In this document: positions 51,638 to 62,991 of the stretch, piece by piece
How positions within the stretch are numbered: position 1 is the stretch's first letter
How the letters are laid out: each line of letters begins with the position of its first letter
Assembly: GCF_023161965.1 (NCBI RefSeq)
Contig: NZ_JALNTY010000003.1
Span: 167,271 to 231,270 of the forward strand
Length of the DNA: 64,000 bases
Direction: 5' to 3'
From: Anaerosoma tenue
GTDB lineage: Bacteria; Actinomycetota; Coriobacteriia; Anaerosomatales; Anaerosomataceae
Position numbers and translations under genes: made by a program
The notes under the pieces: generated by a model
The model's input: only the letters and a program-made list of their open reading frames with translations
What the model was told of the DNA's origin: nothing
Database searches by the model: none

Positions 51638-53290
51638 ATGTACCGTAGACACCGGCCCGTGATCGGCGCCAGCATGCTGCTGGCCATGATCGCCTTCGCC
51701 AGCACCCTCGCCCTGGCTTCCCCCGCATACGCCGCGCGTGTCTTCATCGACCCCGGTCACGGTGGCATCTACCCTGGCGCCGTCTATGCGGGCGTCGCCG
51801 AGAAGACCGTCAACCTGCAGATCGCGCTCAGGCTGCGCTCGGAGCTCGTCGCGCGCGGTCACACGGTCACGATGTCGCGTACAAGCGACGTGACCGTGGG
51901 GCCCACCGACCGGGCGATCTGGCGGTACGACTCCGAGACGGACACCTGGGACTGGTTCGCCGACGGCACCACCCGGTACAGCGATGGCGTTCCGCGCGAC
52001 GACCTGCAAGCCCGCTGCGACCGCGCGAACGCCGCCGGCGCCGACATCTTCATCTCGATACACAACAACGCGAGCATCACGAGCGCGGCGCAGGGCTACG
52101 AGACCTACTCGGCCGCTGAAGACCGGCTGGGAGCGACCCTCGCAACGTTCGTGCACCGTGAGGTCATCGACGCCATCCCGCTCAGGGACCGCGGCGCCAA
52201 GACCACCGGCTTCTACGTGATCCGGTGGTCGCACATGCCGGCGATCCTTGCCGAGTGCGGCTTCCTCTCCAACGCCTCGGACCGCGCATACATCACGTCG
52301 GCGAGTGGACAGGCGACGATCGCACGCGCCATCGCCGACGGCGTGGACGGGTACTTCGCCAGCGATCCGTACCGGTCGATCTGGCCGCGCGTCGCGGGGG
52401 ATCGGCGCTACGGCACCGCTGCGGGACTCTCGCTCGACGGCTGGCCCGACGGCGCCGGCACCGTGCTGCTTGCGACCGGTGAGAACTGGCCTGACGCGCT
52501 GGCCAGCGCCCCGCTGTCCCACGCCCTCGACGCCCCGCTCCTGCTCACCGGCCGCGATTCGCTGCCAGACGAGACAGCCGCGGAGCTTGCCCGGCTCATG
52601 CCGGAGCGTCTGATCGTGCTCGGCGGGACCGATGCGGTGTCGCAGGAGATCGCGGCGGCGGCGGCGCGAGCGGCCAGCATCGAGGAGTCGGCCACCGAGC
52701 GGATCCAGGGCGCCAACCGATACGAGACCGCCGCTCTCATCGCGGACAGGGTGGGCGTGCCTGAGAGCGGGCAGGTCTGCGTGGTCACGGGCTCGGGTCC
52801 CGCAGACGCCGTGAGCATCTCCTCGTACGCAGGCGCGAACGAGATACCCGTCCTGCTCGTACGACCCGACGACATGAGCGCCCCTACAGCGGCGTTTGCC
52901 GCCGCACACGCGGACACATGGCGGTCGACGCTGGTCATCGGCGGCACGAGCGTGATCACGCCGGCGCTGGAGAGCACGCTCCCCACCGCCACCAGGTTGG
53001 CGGGCCCGGACCGCTACGCCACCAACACCGCCATCGTGCAGACGCTCTTCACCGACCCGACCGTCCACTACGTGGCCAACGGCGAGGCATACCCGGACTG
53101 TCTGACCGCAGGGGTGCGAGGAGCGAAATCGGTCTCGCCGATACTGCTGGTCCAGCCGCGCACGCTCAGCAACCACACGCGCCTGTACATCGAGAACCAC
53201 GAGACGCGCATCAAGTCGTTCACGATGGTGGGAGGATCGACGGTGCTCCCCTACCTCCACGACTGGATGCTGGACAAAGCGCTCCGCTGA
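51638..53290 (+). CDS. N-acetylmuramoyl-L-alanine amidase with three CWB2 repeats
   Basis: 550 residues. A signal peptide ends near residue 32 (SPAYAA). The amidase_3 domain (about 33-240) has the zinc ligands in FIDPGHGG, E in the VNLQIALRL-preceding loop region (GVAEKTVNL), and the His of ISIHNNAS, plus the catalytic Glu in LAECGFLSN. Three CWB2 repeats run from about 250, opening RVAGDRRYGTA, RIQGANRYETA and RLAGPDRYATN. It cleaves peptide stems from glycan strands, held at the wall by CWB2. It is the only enzyme among the CWB2 proteins here. Confidence 0.95.
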   Translation: MYRRHRPVIGASMLLAMIAFASTLALASPAYAARVFIDPGHGGIYPGAVYAGVAEKTVNLQIALRLRSELVARGHTVTMSRTSDVTVGPTDRAIWRYDSETDTWDWFADGTTRYSDGVPRDDLQARCDRANAAGADIFISIHNNASITSAAQGYETYSAAEDRLGATLATFVHREVIDAIPLRDRGAKTTGFYVIRWSHMPAILAECGFLSNASDRAYITSASGQATIARAIADGVDGYFASDPYRSIWPRVAGDRRYGTAAGLSLDGWPDGAGTVLLATGENWPDALASAPLSHALDAPLLLTGRDSLPDETAAELARLMPERLIVLGGTDAVSQEIAAAAARAASIEESATERIQGANRYETAALIADRVGVPESGQVCVVTGSGPADAVSISSYAGANEIPVLLVRPDDMSAPTAAFAAAHADTWRSTLVIGGTSVITPALESTLPTATRLAGPDRYATNTAIVQTLFTDPTVHYVANGEAYPDCLTAGVRGAKSVSPILLVQPRTLSNHTRLYIENHETRIKSFTMVGGSTVLPYLHDWMLDKALR

Positions 53291-53299
53291 CGCCCTGTC

Positions 53300-54364
53300 T
53301 CACACGTTGAAGCGGAAGTGCACCACGTCACCGTCGGCCAGCACGTAGTCCTTGCCCTCGATCCGCAGCTTTCCGGCTGCCTTGGCAGCGGTCTCGCTTC
53401 CAAGCGCGTCGTAGTCGACGTAGGCGATGACCTCGGCCTTGATGAAACCCTTCTCGAAGTCGGTGTGTATGACTCCGGCGGCTTCCGGCGCCTTGGCGCC
53501 CACCCTCACCGTCCAGGCGCGTGCCTCCTGCTCCCCCGCGGTGAAGAACGACTGGAGGCCGAGCAGCCGGTACGCTTCACGCACGAGCGCGTTCAGCCCC
53601 GGCTCCGCCAGGCCCTCCATCTCCAGGTACTCTGCGAGCTCTTCGGGCTCAAGCTCCGCCATCTCCGACTCGATCTTCGCGCAGATCGGCACGGGCGCGA
53701 TCCCGTCGATCTCCGTGAGCGGCGCGCCGATCTCGCTCTCATCGACGTTCGCCACGTACAGCATCGGCTTCATCGTGAGCAGGTGCAGATCCCGGATGAG
53801 AGTCCGCTCTTCGTCGGACATCTCCATGGTACGGGCACGATGGCCCTGCCCCATCCACTCCTCAAGGCGTCGAGCCACGGCTAGCTTGGGGCCGAGCGCT
53901 GCATCGCGCTTCGCTTCCTTCTCGAGCCGCGGCACCGCACGCTCCATGGTGGCAAGGTCCGCGAGGATAAGCTCGGTCTTGATCGTCTCCACGTCAGATG
54001 CCGGATCGACACGGCCGTCCACGTGGATCACGCCGGGGTCGGAGAAGTAGCGCACGACCTCCGCGATGGCGTCGCACTCTCGGATGTTGGCCAGGAACTG
54101 GTTGCCAAGGCCCTCGCCTTCGCTCGCACCTTTCACGAGCCCGGCGATGTCGACGAACTCGACCGTCGCCGGCACGACCCGCTGTGGCTTTACCAGCTCG
54201 GCGAGACGGTCCAGCCGGGAATCCGGCACGGGTACCAGGCCCACGTTGGGCTCGATCGTGGCGAACGGGTAGTTGGCCGCGTCGACCTGCCGCCGCGTCA
54301 AGGCCGTGAAGAGCGTGGACTTGCCGACGTTGGGCAACCCCACTATCCCGATGGAGAGCGACAC
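53300..54364 (-). CDS. ychF: Redox-regulated ATPase/GTPase YchF
   Basis: 354 residues. The P-loop [15 protein letters not shown], the [11 protein letters not shown] switch, [20 protein letters not shown] (G3) and the TGS domain ending [18 protein letters not shown] make this unmistakable. A G4 variant, YVANVDE, replaces NKxD, which explains its ATP preference. It starts with GTG at 54364. It is associated with ribosomes and stress responses in other bacteria. Confidence 0.96.
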   Translation of the reverse strand: MSLSIGIVGLPNVGKSTLFTALTRRQVDAANYPFATIEPNVGLVPVPDSRLDRLAELVKPQRVVPATVEFVDIAGLVKGASEGEGLGNQFLANIRECDAIAEVVRYFSDPGVIHVDGRVDPASDVETIKTELILADLATMERAVPRLEKEAKRDAALGPKLAVARRLEEWMGQGHRARTMEMSDEERTLIRDLHLLTMKPMLYVANVDESEIGAPLTEIDGIAPVPICAKIESEMAELEPEELAEYLEMEGLAEPGLNALVREAYRLLGLQSFFTAGEQEARAWTVRVGAKAPEAAGVIHTDFEKGFIKAEVIAYVDYDALGSETAAKAAGKLRIEGKDYVLADGDVVHFRFNV

Positions 54365-54488
54365 GCCTACCCCTTTCGCACCGTGCTTCCTTACGCAGCC
54401 GGACCTGCCCGGCGCTGCGCTACTATAGCATCATGGCACCCACTCCACGCATCGATGCTCCACACGCTTCCGCAGGAGCGGGATACCG

Positions 54489-55145
54489 ATGAACGCCGGG
54501 ATCGCCGACGCGTTCACGCTGGGAGGAGCCGCGTTCCTCGTGGGGCTCTCGGGCGCGATGGCGCCGGGACCGTTCCTCACGGTCACGATATCCCGCACGC
54601 TCACCCGTGGCCCCGCGTCGGCGGCCCTGATGCTCGTGGGGCACGCCCTGCTCGAGGGCGCGCTGCTCGTGGGCTTCGCCTTCGGACTCCAGCGCCTGCT
54701 CGCCGCACCCGTGGTGAACAGCGTTCTCGGCATCGTCGGAGGCGCGATCCTGCTATGGCTGGCCTTCGGGCTCGCACGTGACACGCTCTCCGGCGCCACG
54801 GTACCCGTCCCCGGCGCCGTGACCCCGGAGCCGAAGCTCGGGCCGGTCATCCAGGGCGTCACCGTGAGCCTTTCGAATCCGTACTGGACGCTTTGGTGGG
54901 CGACAGTGGGCGTGAAGCTCGCATCGGACGGTCTTGCGATCGGAGCCGTCGGCGTGGCCGCGTTCTTCATCGGCCATCAGATGGCGGACATAGCGTGGTA
55001 CGGCCTCGTGATCGCCGCTACCGCGCGTGGACGGCGCATCCTGCCCGACCATGCGTACCGGGTGTTGCTTGGCGCGTGCGCGGTGTTCCTGGTGTATCTC
55101 GGACTCCGGTTCGCGATCGCCGGGGTCTCCAGCCTCAGCGCCTAG
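54489..55145 (+). CDS. LysE/RhtB-family amino-acid exporter
   Basis: 218 residues with six hydrophobic segments. Signature blocks: GLSGAMAPGPFLTVTISRTLTRG, GHALLEGALLVGFAFGL and SNPYWTLWW. LysE-type exporters remove amino acids or analogues; the substrate is unknown. It ends overlapping the convergent Cys-rich gene by four bases. Confidence 0.9.
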   Translation: MNAGIADAFTLGGAAFLVGLSGAMAPGPFLTVTISRTLTRGPASAALMLVGHALLEGALLVGFAFGLQRLLAAPVVNSVLGIVGGAILLWLAFGLARDTLSGATVPVPGAVTPEPKLGPVIQGVTVSLSNPYWTLWWATVGVKLASDGLAIGAVGVAAFFIGHQMADIAWYGLVIAATARGRRILPDHAYRVLLGACAVFLVYLGLRFAIAGVSSLSA

Positions 55146-55498
55146 CCGAGCGACCCGTACGGATCGAGAGGATCGAACGCCTCCACGGTCCAGTCGATGC
55201 CGAACGCCTTGAGCTTCGCGTAGTACTCCTCTTCCGTGTACTCCTTGTTGAGGATGTGGAAGCGCGCGCCGTTCAGGCCCACGCAGTAGGCGCAGTCACG
55301 ACAGTCGACGCACTGCACGCACTCGATCACGCTGTCGCAATTGTGGCAGCCGATGCAGCCTCGGGCGTTGTAGATGTAGTTGCAGTTGCGGCATGCCTCC
55401 ACGTTGAAGCAGCCGTAGTTGTTCGCGCTGTCGCGGTCGTGGGTGTGCTCGTTCTTGAGGCGGTTCCACTCCGCGAGGAAGTGTACGTTCTGGGTCAT
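55142..55498 (-). CDS. Cys-rich zinc-binding-like protein of unknown function
   Basis: 118 residues. Thirteen Cys lie within residues 29-79: the pattern CFNVEACRNC, GCIGCHNC, CVQCVDCRDCAYC recurs every two to five residues, followed by VGLNGARFHILNKEYTEEEYYAKL. A C-x2-C repeat followed by a LNKxYxxEEY tail is shared by uncharacterised proteins, notably of candidate-phylum bacteria. The Cys are probably metal ligands. The start at 55498 is followed by MTQNVHFLAEWNRLKNEH. It precedes groEL on the same strand but has a terminator between. Confidence 0.7.
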   Translation of the reverse strand: MTQNVHFLAEWNRLKNEHTHDRDSANNYGCFNVEACRNCNYIYNARGCIGCHNCDSVIECVQCVDCRDCAYCVGLNGARFHILNKEYTEEEYYAKLKAFGIDWTVEAFDPLDPYGSLG

Positions 55499-55537
55499 CG
55501 CGGACTCCCTTCGTGAGCGTGCCGCCATTGTAACCGA

Positions 55538-55571
55538 GCGGGGCCCCGGACCGTATGGCCCGGGGCCCCGC
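55538..55571 (-). terminator. Terminator of groESL
   Basis: GCGGGGCCCCGG and CCGGGGCCCCGC form a 12-base stem between groEL and the Cys-rich gene. Confidence 0.7.
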
Positions 55572-55598
55572 TTCCACGCGACACGAACGGCTTACGGG

Positions 55599-57251
<1,653 letters not shown>

Positions 57252-57277
57252 TCAGGGTCGGTGGAACAGGACGGATG

Positions 57278-57571
57278 CTAGCCGTTCGCTACGGCCAGGA
57301 TGTCGTTCTGGGACATGATGAAGAACTCCTCGCCCTCGATCTTGATCGAGGTCTTGCCCCACTCCTTGTAGATGACGACGTCGCCGACCTTCACGTCCAT
57401 CGGCACACGCTTCTCACCCTCGTCGTCCCAGCGGCCGTCGCCCACCGCGACGATCTCGCCCTTCTGAGGCTTCTCTTTGGCTGAGTCCGGGATCACGAGA
57501 CCGCTCTTGGTCTGCTCCTCGGCCTTGGCCGGCTTGACGACGACGTTGTCGAACAGCGGCTTCAGGTTCAT
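57278..57571 (-). CDS. groES: Co-chaperonin GroES
   Basis: 97 residues. [42 protein letters not shown] contains the mobile loop. AGGAGGG precedes ATG. It is the first gene of groESL. Confidence 0.96.
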   Translation of the reverse strand: MNLKPLFDNVVVKPAKAEEQTKSGLVIPDSAKEKPQKGEIVAVGDGRWDDEGEKRVPMDVKVGDVVIYKEWGKTSIKIEGEEFFIMSQNDILAVANG

Positions 57572-57658
57572 GCTCTACCCTCCTGTTTCTTCGATCGGAA
57601 CGAACACACTGGATACCGCACCACGTGCGGAGATCACCCTGCGTCCCCTTGCGGTCGT

Positions 57659-57685
57659 TTGGCACTCGCGCCCTCCGAGTGCCAA
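57659..57685 (-). promoter_or_regulatory. CIRCE operator (HrcA binding site)
   Basis: TTGGCACTC, nine bases, GAGTGCCAA: perfect 9-N9-9 inverted repeat. It has GG for the common AG at positions 3-4 and matches the rest. It lies just downstream of the -10, as expected for heat-shock repression. Confidence 0.95.
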
Positions 57686-57693
57686 GCAACGTG

Positions 57694-57723
57694 ATTCTAG
57701 GCCGAGAGGACGTGCGAATGCAA
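57694..57723 (-). promoter_or_regulatory. groESL promoter
   Basis: Leftward TTGCAT (57,723-57,718), 18 bases, TAGAAT (57,699-57,694), followed by CIRCE. Confidence 0.7.
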
Positions 57724-57775
57724 TACCCGTCACACAAAATCTGATGGTGTCGCACTCAGATTCCGGCGCACACGA

Positions 57776-57801
57776 AGAGGGCCGGTGAATCCCGGCCCTC
57801 T
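57776..57801 (-). terminator. Hairpin after the CWB2 gene at 57,833
   Basis: AGAGGGCCGG and CCGGCCCTCT form a 10-base stem around a 6-base loop. Confidence 0.65.
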
Positions 57802-57832
57802 CGGCGATGCTGTGTCTTGCTGTCGGGAAGGA

Positions 57833-59377
57833 TCAGTTCGGCACGGAAGCCCGCAAGGCGTTGAACTGGTTCAGCACGGTATCGCTCACCGCGCTCGTGC
57901 CGCCCACCACGTAGCAGAGCGAATCAGGCTGCCCGTGGTCCTCCACGAACGCCTTGACTTCCCCGGAGAGCGACGTGGGGCTCGTGAGCATGATGGGGCC
58001 ATACACACCGTTGCCCGCGCCGTACTGATACACCATGGGGGCTGCGACCAGGGCGTCCGGCCAGTTGAGGCCGCTCACCAGGATCATACGGTCGGCGTTC
58101 AGGCCGATGTCGACGCCGTGCTCCGCGACCGCCCACGCCGTCGCGTAACGTGAACCGCCCGACAGGCGGTCGACGTTCGCTGCGCCGAGCATGTCCACGA
58201 GATCATCCTCGACATCGGATGAGACCACGGCCTCCCCGCCGATGACGTAAGCCGTGGTTATGCCGAGATCATCGATCGCCTGTGCCGCCTCGGGTGACAG
58301 CGACCCCTGTGCCGTCAACAGCACCGGGGAGCCCATGTACACGGAGGGTGCGCCTACTGCCACACCATCCGCCCATGCGGTGCCCCCGACGATGTAGGCG
58401 GTGTCGGTGATCCCCGCGACGGAATCGACAGCCTCTGCGACCATGGCCGCAGTCTCGTAACGGTTGGCGCCGCTCAGCCGTACGATCTCGAGATTCTCTT
58501 CCTTCAGGCTCGCCGCCACCTCGGGGATGGCCCGGAGCTGCGTCTCCACGGCGGACGGCACCGCAACCGTGCCACCAAGGATGTAGATGGTCAGCGGGCT
58601 GTTGTCGTAGTAGACCGCGGGTCGCAGGATCCTTGAGATCTCCGCCCGCGTCTCGGCGCTCAGGCCGGTCGGACCCGAGAGCAGCAATGGTCCGTCGACC
58701 GACGACGCGAGCAAGCCGCCGGCAAGCGCATCCGCAGGACTCGAACCGCTCGTGATGACCACGCCGGACGTGTAGAACCCGTAGTCGTAGTACGTGTGAT
58801 ACATCTGGTACATCAGCTTCGAGATCTCAACACCTGTCCGGTACCTGTCCGCACCGGCGATGCGGCGCGCGAAGCCCTTGTCCCAGTGCAGCGTGTACAT
58901 CCCGGTCTCGCCGTCACCGTAGCCGGTGACTTCGAGGAAGTACGTGCCTGGCGAGGAAGCTTCCCACTGGATGAACTCCGAGTACGCCGACCAGTAGCTG
59001 TGGTCATCCGAACTCTCCACCTCGGTAAGCGAGCCATCGGCTTCGAGCTTGTAGAGGTACATGTACAGATCGAAGTAGGTATTGCCTTCGGTGATCTGTG
59101 TCTCGAACACGAACGGCGTGCCGGTGGCCGAGACGCTGAACTTCATCCAGTCGGTATCGGTCCAGGAGTCCAGCGTGTGATAGCTGGTCTTCGGCAGTGT
59201 CCGGGCTGTCGTGGATGTGTCATCCGATTCCCATGAGTCTGCCGGCACCGACACCGTGGCCTGCGTGGAGATGCCGGAATCTCCCGGCTTGGCGAACGCG
59301 ACGCTCGACACCATCATGAGCAGTGCGCACCACACTGCCAACACAGTGACACCAGTACTCCCCCGTCTCACGAGCAT
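57833..59377 (-). CDS. Secreted protein with pre-peptidase-like domain and three CWB2 repeats
   Basis: 514 residues. A signal peptide is followed by a PPC-like beta-sandwich (about 45-165): DSWESDDTSTTARTLP, WTDTDWMKFSV, GNTYFDLYMYLYK and SSPGTYFLEVTGYGDGETGMYTLHW. CWB2 repeats start near residue 172 (RIAGADRYRTG, RLSGANRYETA, RLSGGSRYATA). No protease domain is present, so PPC acts here as a binding module. The ATG at 59377 has GAGGGGG nine bases upstream; a GTG two codons earlier is possible. Confidence 0.9.
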   Translation of the reverse strand: MLVRRGSTGVTVLAVWCALLMMVSSVAFAKPGDSGISTQATVSVPADSWESDDTSTTARTLPKTSYHTLDSWTDTDWMKFSVSATGTPFVFETQITEGNTYFDLYMYLYKLEADGSLTEVESSDDHSYWSAYSEFIQWEASSPGTYFLEVTGYGDGETGMYTLHWDKGFARRIAGADRYRTGVEISKLMYQMYHTYYDYGFYTSGVVITSGSSPADALAGGLLASSVDGPLLLSGPTGLSAETRAEISRILRPAVYYDNSPLTIYILGGTVAVPSAVETQLRAIPEVAASLKEENLEIVRLSGANRYETAAMVAEAVDSVAGITDTAYIVGGTAWADGVAVGAPSVYMGSPVLLTAQGSLSPEAAQAIDDLGITTAYVIGGEAVVSSDVEDDLVDMLGAANVDRLSGGSRYATAWAVAEHGVDIGLNADRMILVSGLNWPDALVAAPMVYQYGAGNGVYGPIMLTSPTSLSGEVKAFVEDHGQPDSLCYVVGGTSAVSDTVLNQFNALRASVPN

Positions 59378-59541
59378 ACTCACGTGCCCCCTCTCGGTAC
59401 ACGCCGACGCATCCGCGCGGCGGCACCCTCAGACGATATCGGATTGATGATACCCCTTGGAGGCGGTCATCGTATGCGGCATGGATTCATAATGCGTAAG
59501 GATACGCAGCGCGGCACCGTGCCTCTGCCGGATGGTATCGG

Positions 59542-61035
59542 TCAGACGGCGTGGCCGAGGCGTAGGTTGGGCACAGCATCCGCCCCCAGACCCAGGAAGC
59601 GGCCGGCCGAGATCGCATCGTGCGCGGCTGCCGCGATCATCGCCGCATTGTCGGTGCACAGGTCCATGGGTGGCACACTCAACCTGACACCCATATCATC
59701 AAGCGCACCCCGAAGACGCTCGCGCAGGAACGGGTTTGCTGCGACACCGCCGGCGAGCACCACGGCGCGGGCCCCGTGCTCGTTCACCGCACGCACCGTC
59801 TTGGCCACCTGCACATCGGTCACCGCGGCCTGGAACGATGCGGCGATATCCGGAAGGCGCAGTGCCCTGCCTGCCGACCGCTCCCCCTCCACGTACTGGA
59901 TCACCGCGGTCTTGAGGCCCGACAACGAAACGTTGAGGTCGTCGGTCCGGAGCATCGGGCGCGGGAACGGGATCGCCTGTTGGTCACCATCAACGGCGAG
60001 ACGCGACAACACCGGTCCGCCCGGGTAGCCCAGCCCGAGCAACTTGGCGACCTTATCGAACGCCTCGCCTACGGCGTCATCCAGGGTCCTGCCGATCGTC
60101 TCGTACCTGCCCCACTCGGTGATGTGCACGAGCATGGTGTGCCCACCCGACACGAGCAGCGCCACGATAGGGGGCTCGAGGCCCGGGTCGAGCAGACGGG
60201 CCGCGTAGATGTGTCCTTCCAGATGGTTCACCCCCACCAGAGGCAGACCGGCTGTGTACGCCAGACCCTTCGCATACGCCACGCCGACGACGAGCGCCCC
60301 CACAAGGCCGGGTCCGATGGTCACCGCCATCGCGTGGCAGTCGGACAGCCTCACACCGGCCGCCTCCAGCGCCTCGTCCACGACCCCCGCTATCGCCTCC
60401 GTGTGCTTGCGAGACGCGATCTCCGGCACCACGCCACCGAACCTCGCGTGGAAATCCACCTGGCTCGCTACGACGTTGGACAGCTGCTCCGTGCCGCCTC
60501 GCATGACCGAAGCCGCCGTTTCATCGCACGAACTCTCTATGGCCAGCACGAGATCGTCACCGGCCACGGCCGCTCGCATCGCGTCCAAGTGCGGGCCCAG
60601 TGGTCGCGACCACATCAACAGAGCGTCATCGCCCGTGCGCGGGTAATACCCTCGGCGTCGCCCTCTGATGTCGAAACCGCACGACTCGTACAGGCTGACG
60701 GCAGCCGCGTTGGACGCCGCCACCTCGAGCGTCATCCGACGCGCACCCAGCGCCACCGATCCTTCCGCGAGGGCCCAGAGCAGTCGACGCCCGAGACCGG
60801 AACCGCGCACCCCCGGCTCTACGGCGAGGTCCATGAGGTGTGCGTCACCATGCGTGACCATCACACCACCGTAACCCTGGATCCGACCATCAGGTGACGT
60901 CGCCACGAGCCACGAGCGATCGGGCCGGCCCAGTTCGTCCCCGAAAAGCGCCTCGTTCCACGGGTCGTCGAAGCTGGTACGCTCGATCCCCGCGATCGCG
61001 GGGATATCGGACCCTGTCATCGGGCGTACGCTCAT
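59542..61035 (-). CDS. tsaD: RimI-TsaD fusion: acetyltransferase plus tRNA t6A37 threonylcarbamoyltransferase
   Basis: 497 residues. Residues 1-145 are a RimI-type GNAT (VRGSGLGRRLLWALAEG as acetyl-CoA loop; NAAAVSLYESCGF). Residues about 160-490 are full-length TsaD: LAIESSCDETAASV, VVPEIASRKH, IGPGLVGALVVGVAYAKGLA, the metal-binding VNHLEGHIYA, SGGHTMLV, and VLAGGVAANPFLRERL and CTDNAAMIA. TsaD transfers threonylcarbamoyl to A37 of ANN-decoding tRNAs; RimI acetylates ribosomal protein N-termini. Its start overlaps tsaB (ATGA). No stop or frameshift separates the two parts. Confidence 0.95.
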   Translation of the reverse strand: MSVRPMTGSDIPAIAGIERTSFDDPWNEALFGDELGRPDRSWLVATSPDGRIQGYGGVMVTHGDAHLMDLAVEPGVRGSGLGRRLLWALAEGSVALGARRMTLEVAASNAAAVSLYESCGFDIRGRRRGYYPRTGDDALLMWSRPLGPHLDAMRAAVAGDDLVLAIESSCDETAASVMRGGTEQLSNVVASQVDFHARFGGVVPEIASRKHTEAIAGVVDEALEAAGVRLSDCHAMAVTIGPGLVGALVVGVAYAKGLAYTAGLPLVGVNHLEGHIYAARLLDPGLEPPIVALLVSGGHTMLVHITEWGRYETIGRTLDDAVGEAFDKVAKLLGLGYPGGPVLSRLAVDGDQQAIPFPRPMLRTDDLNVSLSGLKTAVIQYVEGERSAGRALRLPDIAASFQAAVTDVQVAKTVRAVNEHGARAVVLAGGVAANPFLRERLRGALDDMGVRLSVPPMDLCTDNAAMIAAAAHDAISAGRFLGLGADAVPNLRLGHAV

Positions 61036-61853
61036 CGTGGTCCACCCTCCAGCGGACCTGCCACACCGTTCGCGGGAGTCGAGGAGCGCTCACGTCTGCG
61101 CTCCGCCTCCTCGGCATCCGACAGACGGGTGTAGATCGGCAGCAATCTCCCGGGGTGCGCCTTCTCATACGCCTCTGCGGTCGACATGCCGGCTACAGAG
61201 GAGAGCGTGCTGTCACCCGTAGCGGCCCACGCCGCGGCCACGAGGCCCGCCCCGTCAGGCGTCCACCATCGCGACTCTGCAACGACCGCACATTCGCCCA
61301 AGACCTCCTCGAACACCATACGATGCTTCGCGAGCCCGGCGCCGACCAGTACGACCTTCTCACGTAGCGATGACCACGCGGCGGCACAGGCCTGCGGAGA
61401 CGTCACCCCGTAGTCGCCGTGTCGCGTGAGCCCCTCCGGCGTCACCCGGAATAGAGCCGGGTAGACCTCGCCCCGCATGGCATCACCTATCACGCCGATG
61501 AGACCCCCGGGGTCGACCTGTCCTGCGAGCCACACCCTCCACGCGATCGCATCGAGTGTGCTGAACCCGACCAGCGGGAGCCGCCCGCCATGCGCCGCCC
61601 CTTTCGCGGTCGCGACGCCGATGCGGACACCGGTGAAGGACCCCGGGCCGCGCCCGCACGCGACCGCGGCGAGGTCCGCCGGCTCGATGCCCCTCTCGCT
61701 CAGAAGGGTATCCATAGCCGCGAGCAGTACCGTGTTCGCTGCCCGTGGTGCTGGCCGGTCCACCTCCGCAAGCAACCTGCCGGGGTCGTCAAGGTCCCCG
61801 ACGCCAAGGGCCAGGTGGTCGGTCGCCGTGTCGAACGCGATGAAGGGCCTCAT
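61032..61853 (-). CDS. tsaB: tRNA t6A synthesis dimerisation subunit TsaB
   Basis: 273 residues. FIAFDTATDHLALGV at the start and CGRGPGSFTGVRIGVATAKGAA mark TsaB. A longer C-terminal tail (about 235-273, ERRRERSS...) is polar and probably disordered. It scaffolds TsaD and TsaE. It overlaps both partners by ATGA junctions. Confidence 0.95.
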   Translation of the reverse strand: MRPFIAFDTATDHLALGVGDLDDPGRLLAEVDRPAPRAANTVLLAAMDTLLSERGIEPADLAAVACGRGPGSFTGVRIGVATAKGAAHGGRLPLVGFSTLDAIAWRVWLAGQVDPGGLIGVIGDAMRGEVYPALFRVTPEGLTRHGDYGVTSPQACAAAWSSLREKVVLVGAGLAKHRMVFEEVLGECAVVAESRWWTPDGAGLVAAAWAATGDSTLSSVAGMSTAEAYEKAHPGRLLPIYTRLSDAEEAERRRERSSTPANGVAGPLEGGPR

Positions 61854-62332
61854 GCACGCCCCCTGCTGCCCAGCACGTCAAGCCACTGGCGTGCGAGTTC
61901 ACGGCCCCTGGCCCCCGAGGACTCGATGGCCATCCTGCGCTCGTCGTCCGTACCCCGCGCTATCGATACGAGAACGTGGTCGTGCGGGAGCACTCCCGGG
62001 AACCGGTCGCCCCATTCGATGAAGGACACGCCGTCGGCCTCGATCGTCTCGAAGAACCCGATATCCTCCAGTTCACGCGCTCCCTCCAGCCGATACAGGT
62101 CGAAGTGATACAACGGCAGGGCGCCCGGATGCACGAGCAACAGGTTGAACGTGGGGCTGGTGACAGGATCGGTCACGCCAAGCCCGCGAGCGACGCCCTG
62201 CACGAGATGCGTCTTACCGGCGCCAAGATCCCCCGCGAGCGCCACCACGTCGCCCGCACGCAAGAGTGGCGCTAGCAGCGCTCCCGCTCGCTCCGTCTCC
62301 ACAACGCTATGGGTGATGAACGCCGAGATCAT
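61850..62332 (-). CDS. tsaE: tRNA t6A synthesis ATPase TsaE
   Basis: 160 residues. P-loop [24 protein letters not shown] switch and [16 protein letters not shown], with IEWGDRFPG near the end. The ATG at 62332 has AGGAAG upstream. It starts ten bases after the glycosylase stop. Confidence 0.95.
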   Translation of the reverse strand: MISAFITHSVVETERAGALLAPLLRAGDVVALAGDLGAGKTHLVQGVARGLGVTDPVTSPTFNLLLVHPGALPLYHFDLYRLEGARELEDIGFFETIEADGVSFIEWGDRFPGVLPHDHVLVSIARGTDDERRMAIESSGARGRELARQWLDVLGSRGRA

Positions 62333-62342
62333 ACGCGCTTCC

Positions 62343-62987
62343 TCAGAACAGCGGCGGCTGGTCCGGATGCGGCGCACCGTCGTCCGCTGCGCCACGCTCA
62401 AGAACGACCTTCAGCCGACGGAAGTCCTCGAACAAGACCTGCGCCTTCGACCTGTCGTACAACGCCGCAGCCGGATGGAAGATCGGCACGATCCCCCGCC
62501 CGTCCTTCTCGAACAGACGCCCCCTCAGTGCGCTGATGGGGCGAGCCGTGTCCAGCACGAACCTCGTGGCGTGGTTGCCGAGCGTCGCCACCACAAGGGG
62601 GTCGATCAACCTCACCTGTTCGGTGAGGAACGGCGTGCACGTGACCACCTCCTCCGGGAGGGGGTCACGGTTCCCCGGCGGACGGCACTTGAGGATGTTC
62701 GCGATATACACGTCCTGCCGCTGCAGCCCGATGCTGCCAAGCAGTTCGTCGAGCAGACGCCCCGCAGCGCCCACGAACGGCTCGCCCTTGAGGTCCTCGT
62801 TGCGCCCCGGGGCTTCTCCGATGAACATCAGCCGTGCATGCGGATCGCCCGTGCCGAAGACGAGAGTGGTGCGCGTGTCCCCCAGCGGGCACCGGTGACA
62901 ATCCCCGATCCTCGCGCGCAAAGCAACGAGGCCGGACAGGTCGGCGACATCACCCTCGTGCACATCAGGGTCGTACATCACCTGCAC
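62343..62987 (-). CDS. udg: Uracil-DNA glycosylase, type 4 (Fe-S)
   Basis: 214 residues. Motif [24 protein letters not shown] (water-activating and substrate pocket), [12 protein letters not shown] and the HPAA block are typical of family 4 UDG. Four Cys (CHRC near the N-terminus, Cys of ILKC and Cys of VTCTPF) bind a [4Fe-4S] cluster. It removes uracil from DNA. The start at 62987 was kept; ATG 62978 is also possible. Confidence 0.94.
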   Translation of the reverse strand: MQVMYDPDVHEGDVADLSGLVALRARIGDCHRCPLGDTRTTLVFGTGDPHARLMFIGEAPGRNEDLKGEPFVGAAGRLLDELLGSIGLQRQDVYIANILKCRPPGNRDPLPEEVVTCTPFLTEQVRLIDPLVVATLGNHATRFVLDTARPISALRGRLFEKDGRGIVPIFHPAAALYDRSKAQVLFEDFRRLKVVLERGAADDGAPHPDQPPLF

Positions 62988-62991
62988 ATCC

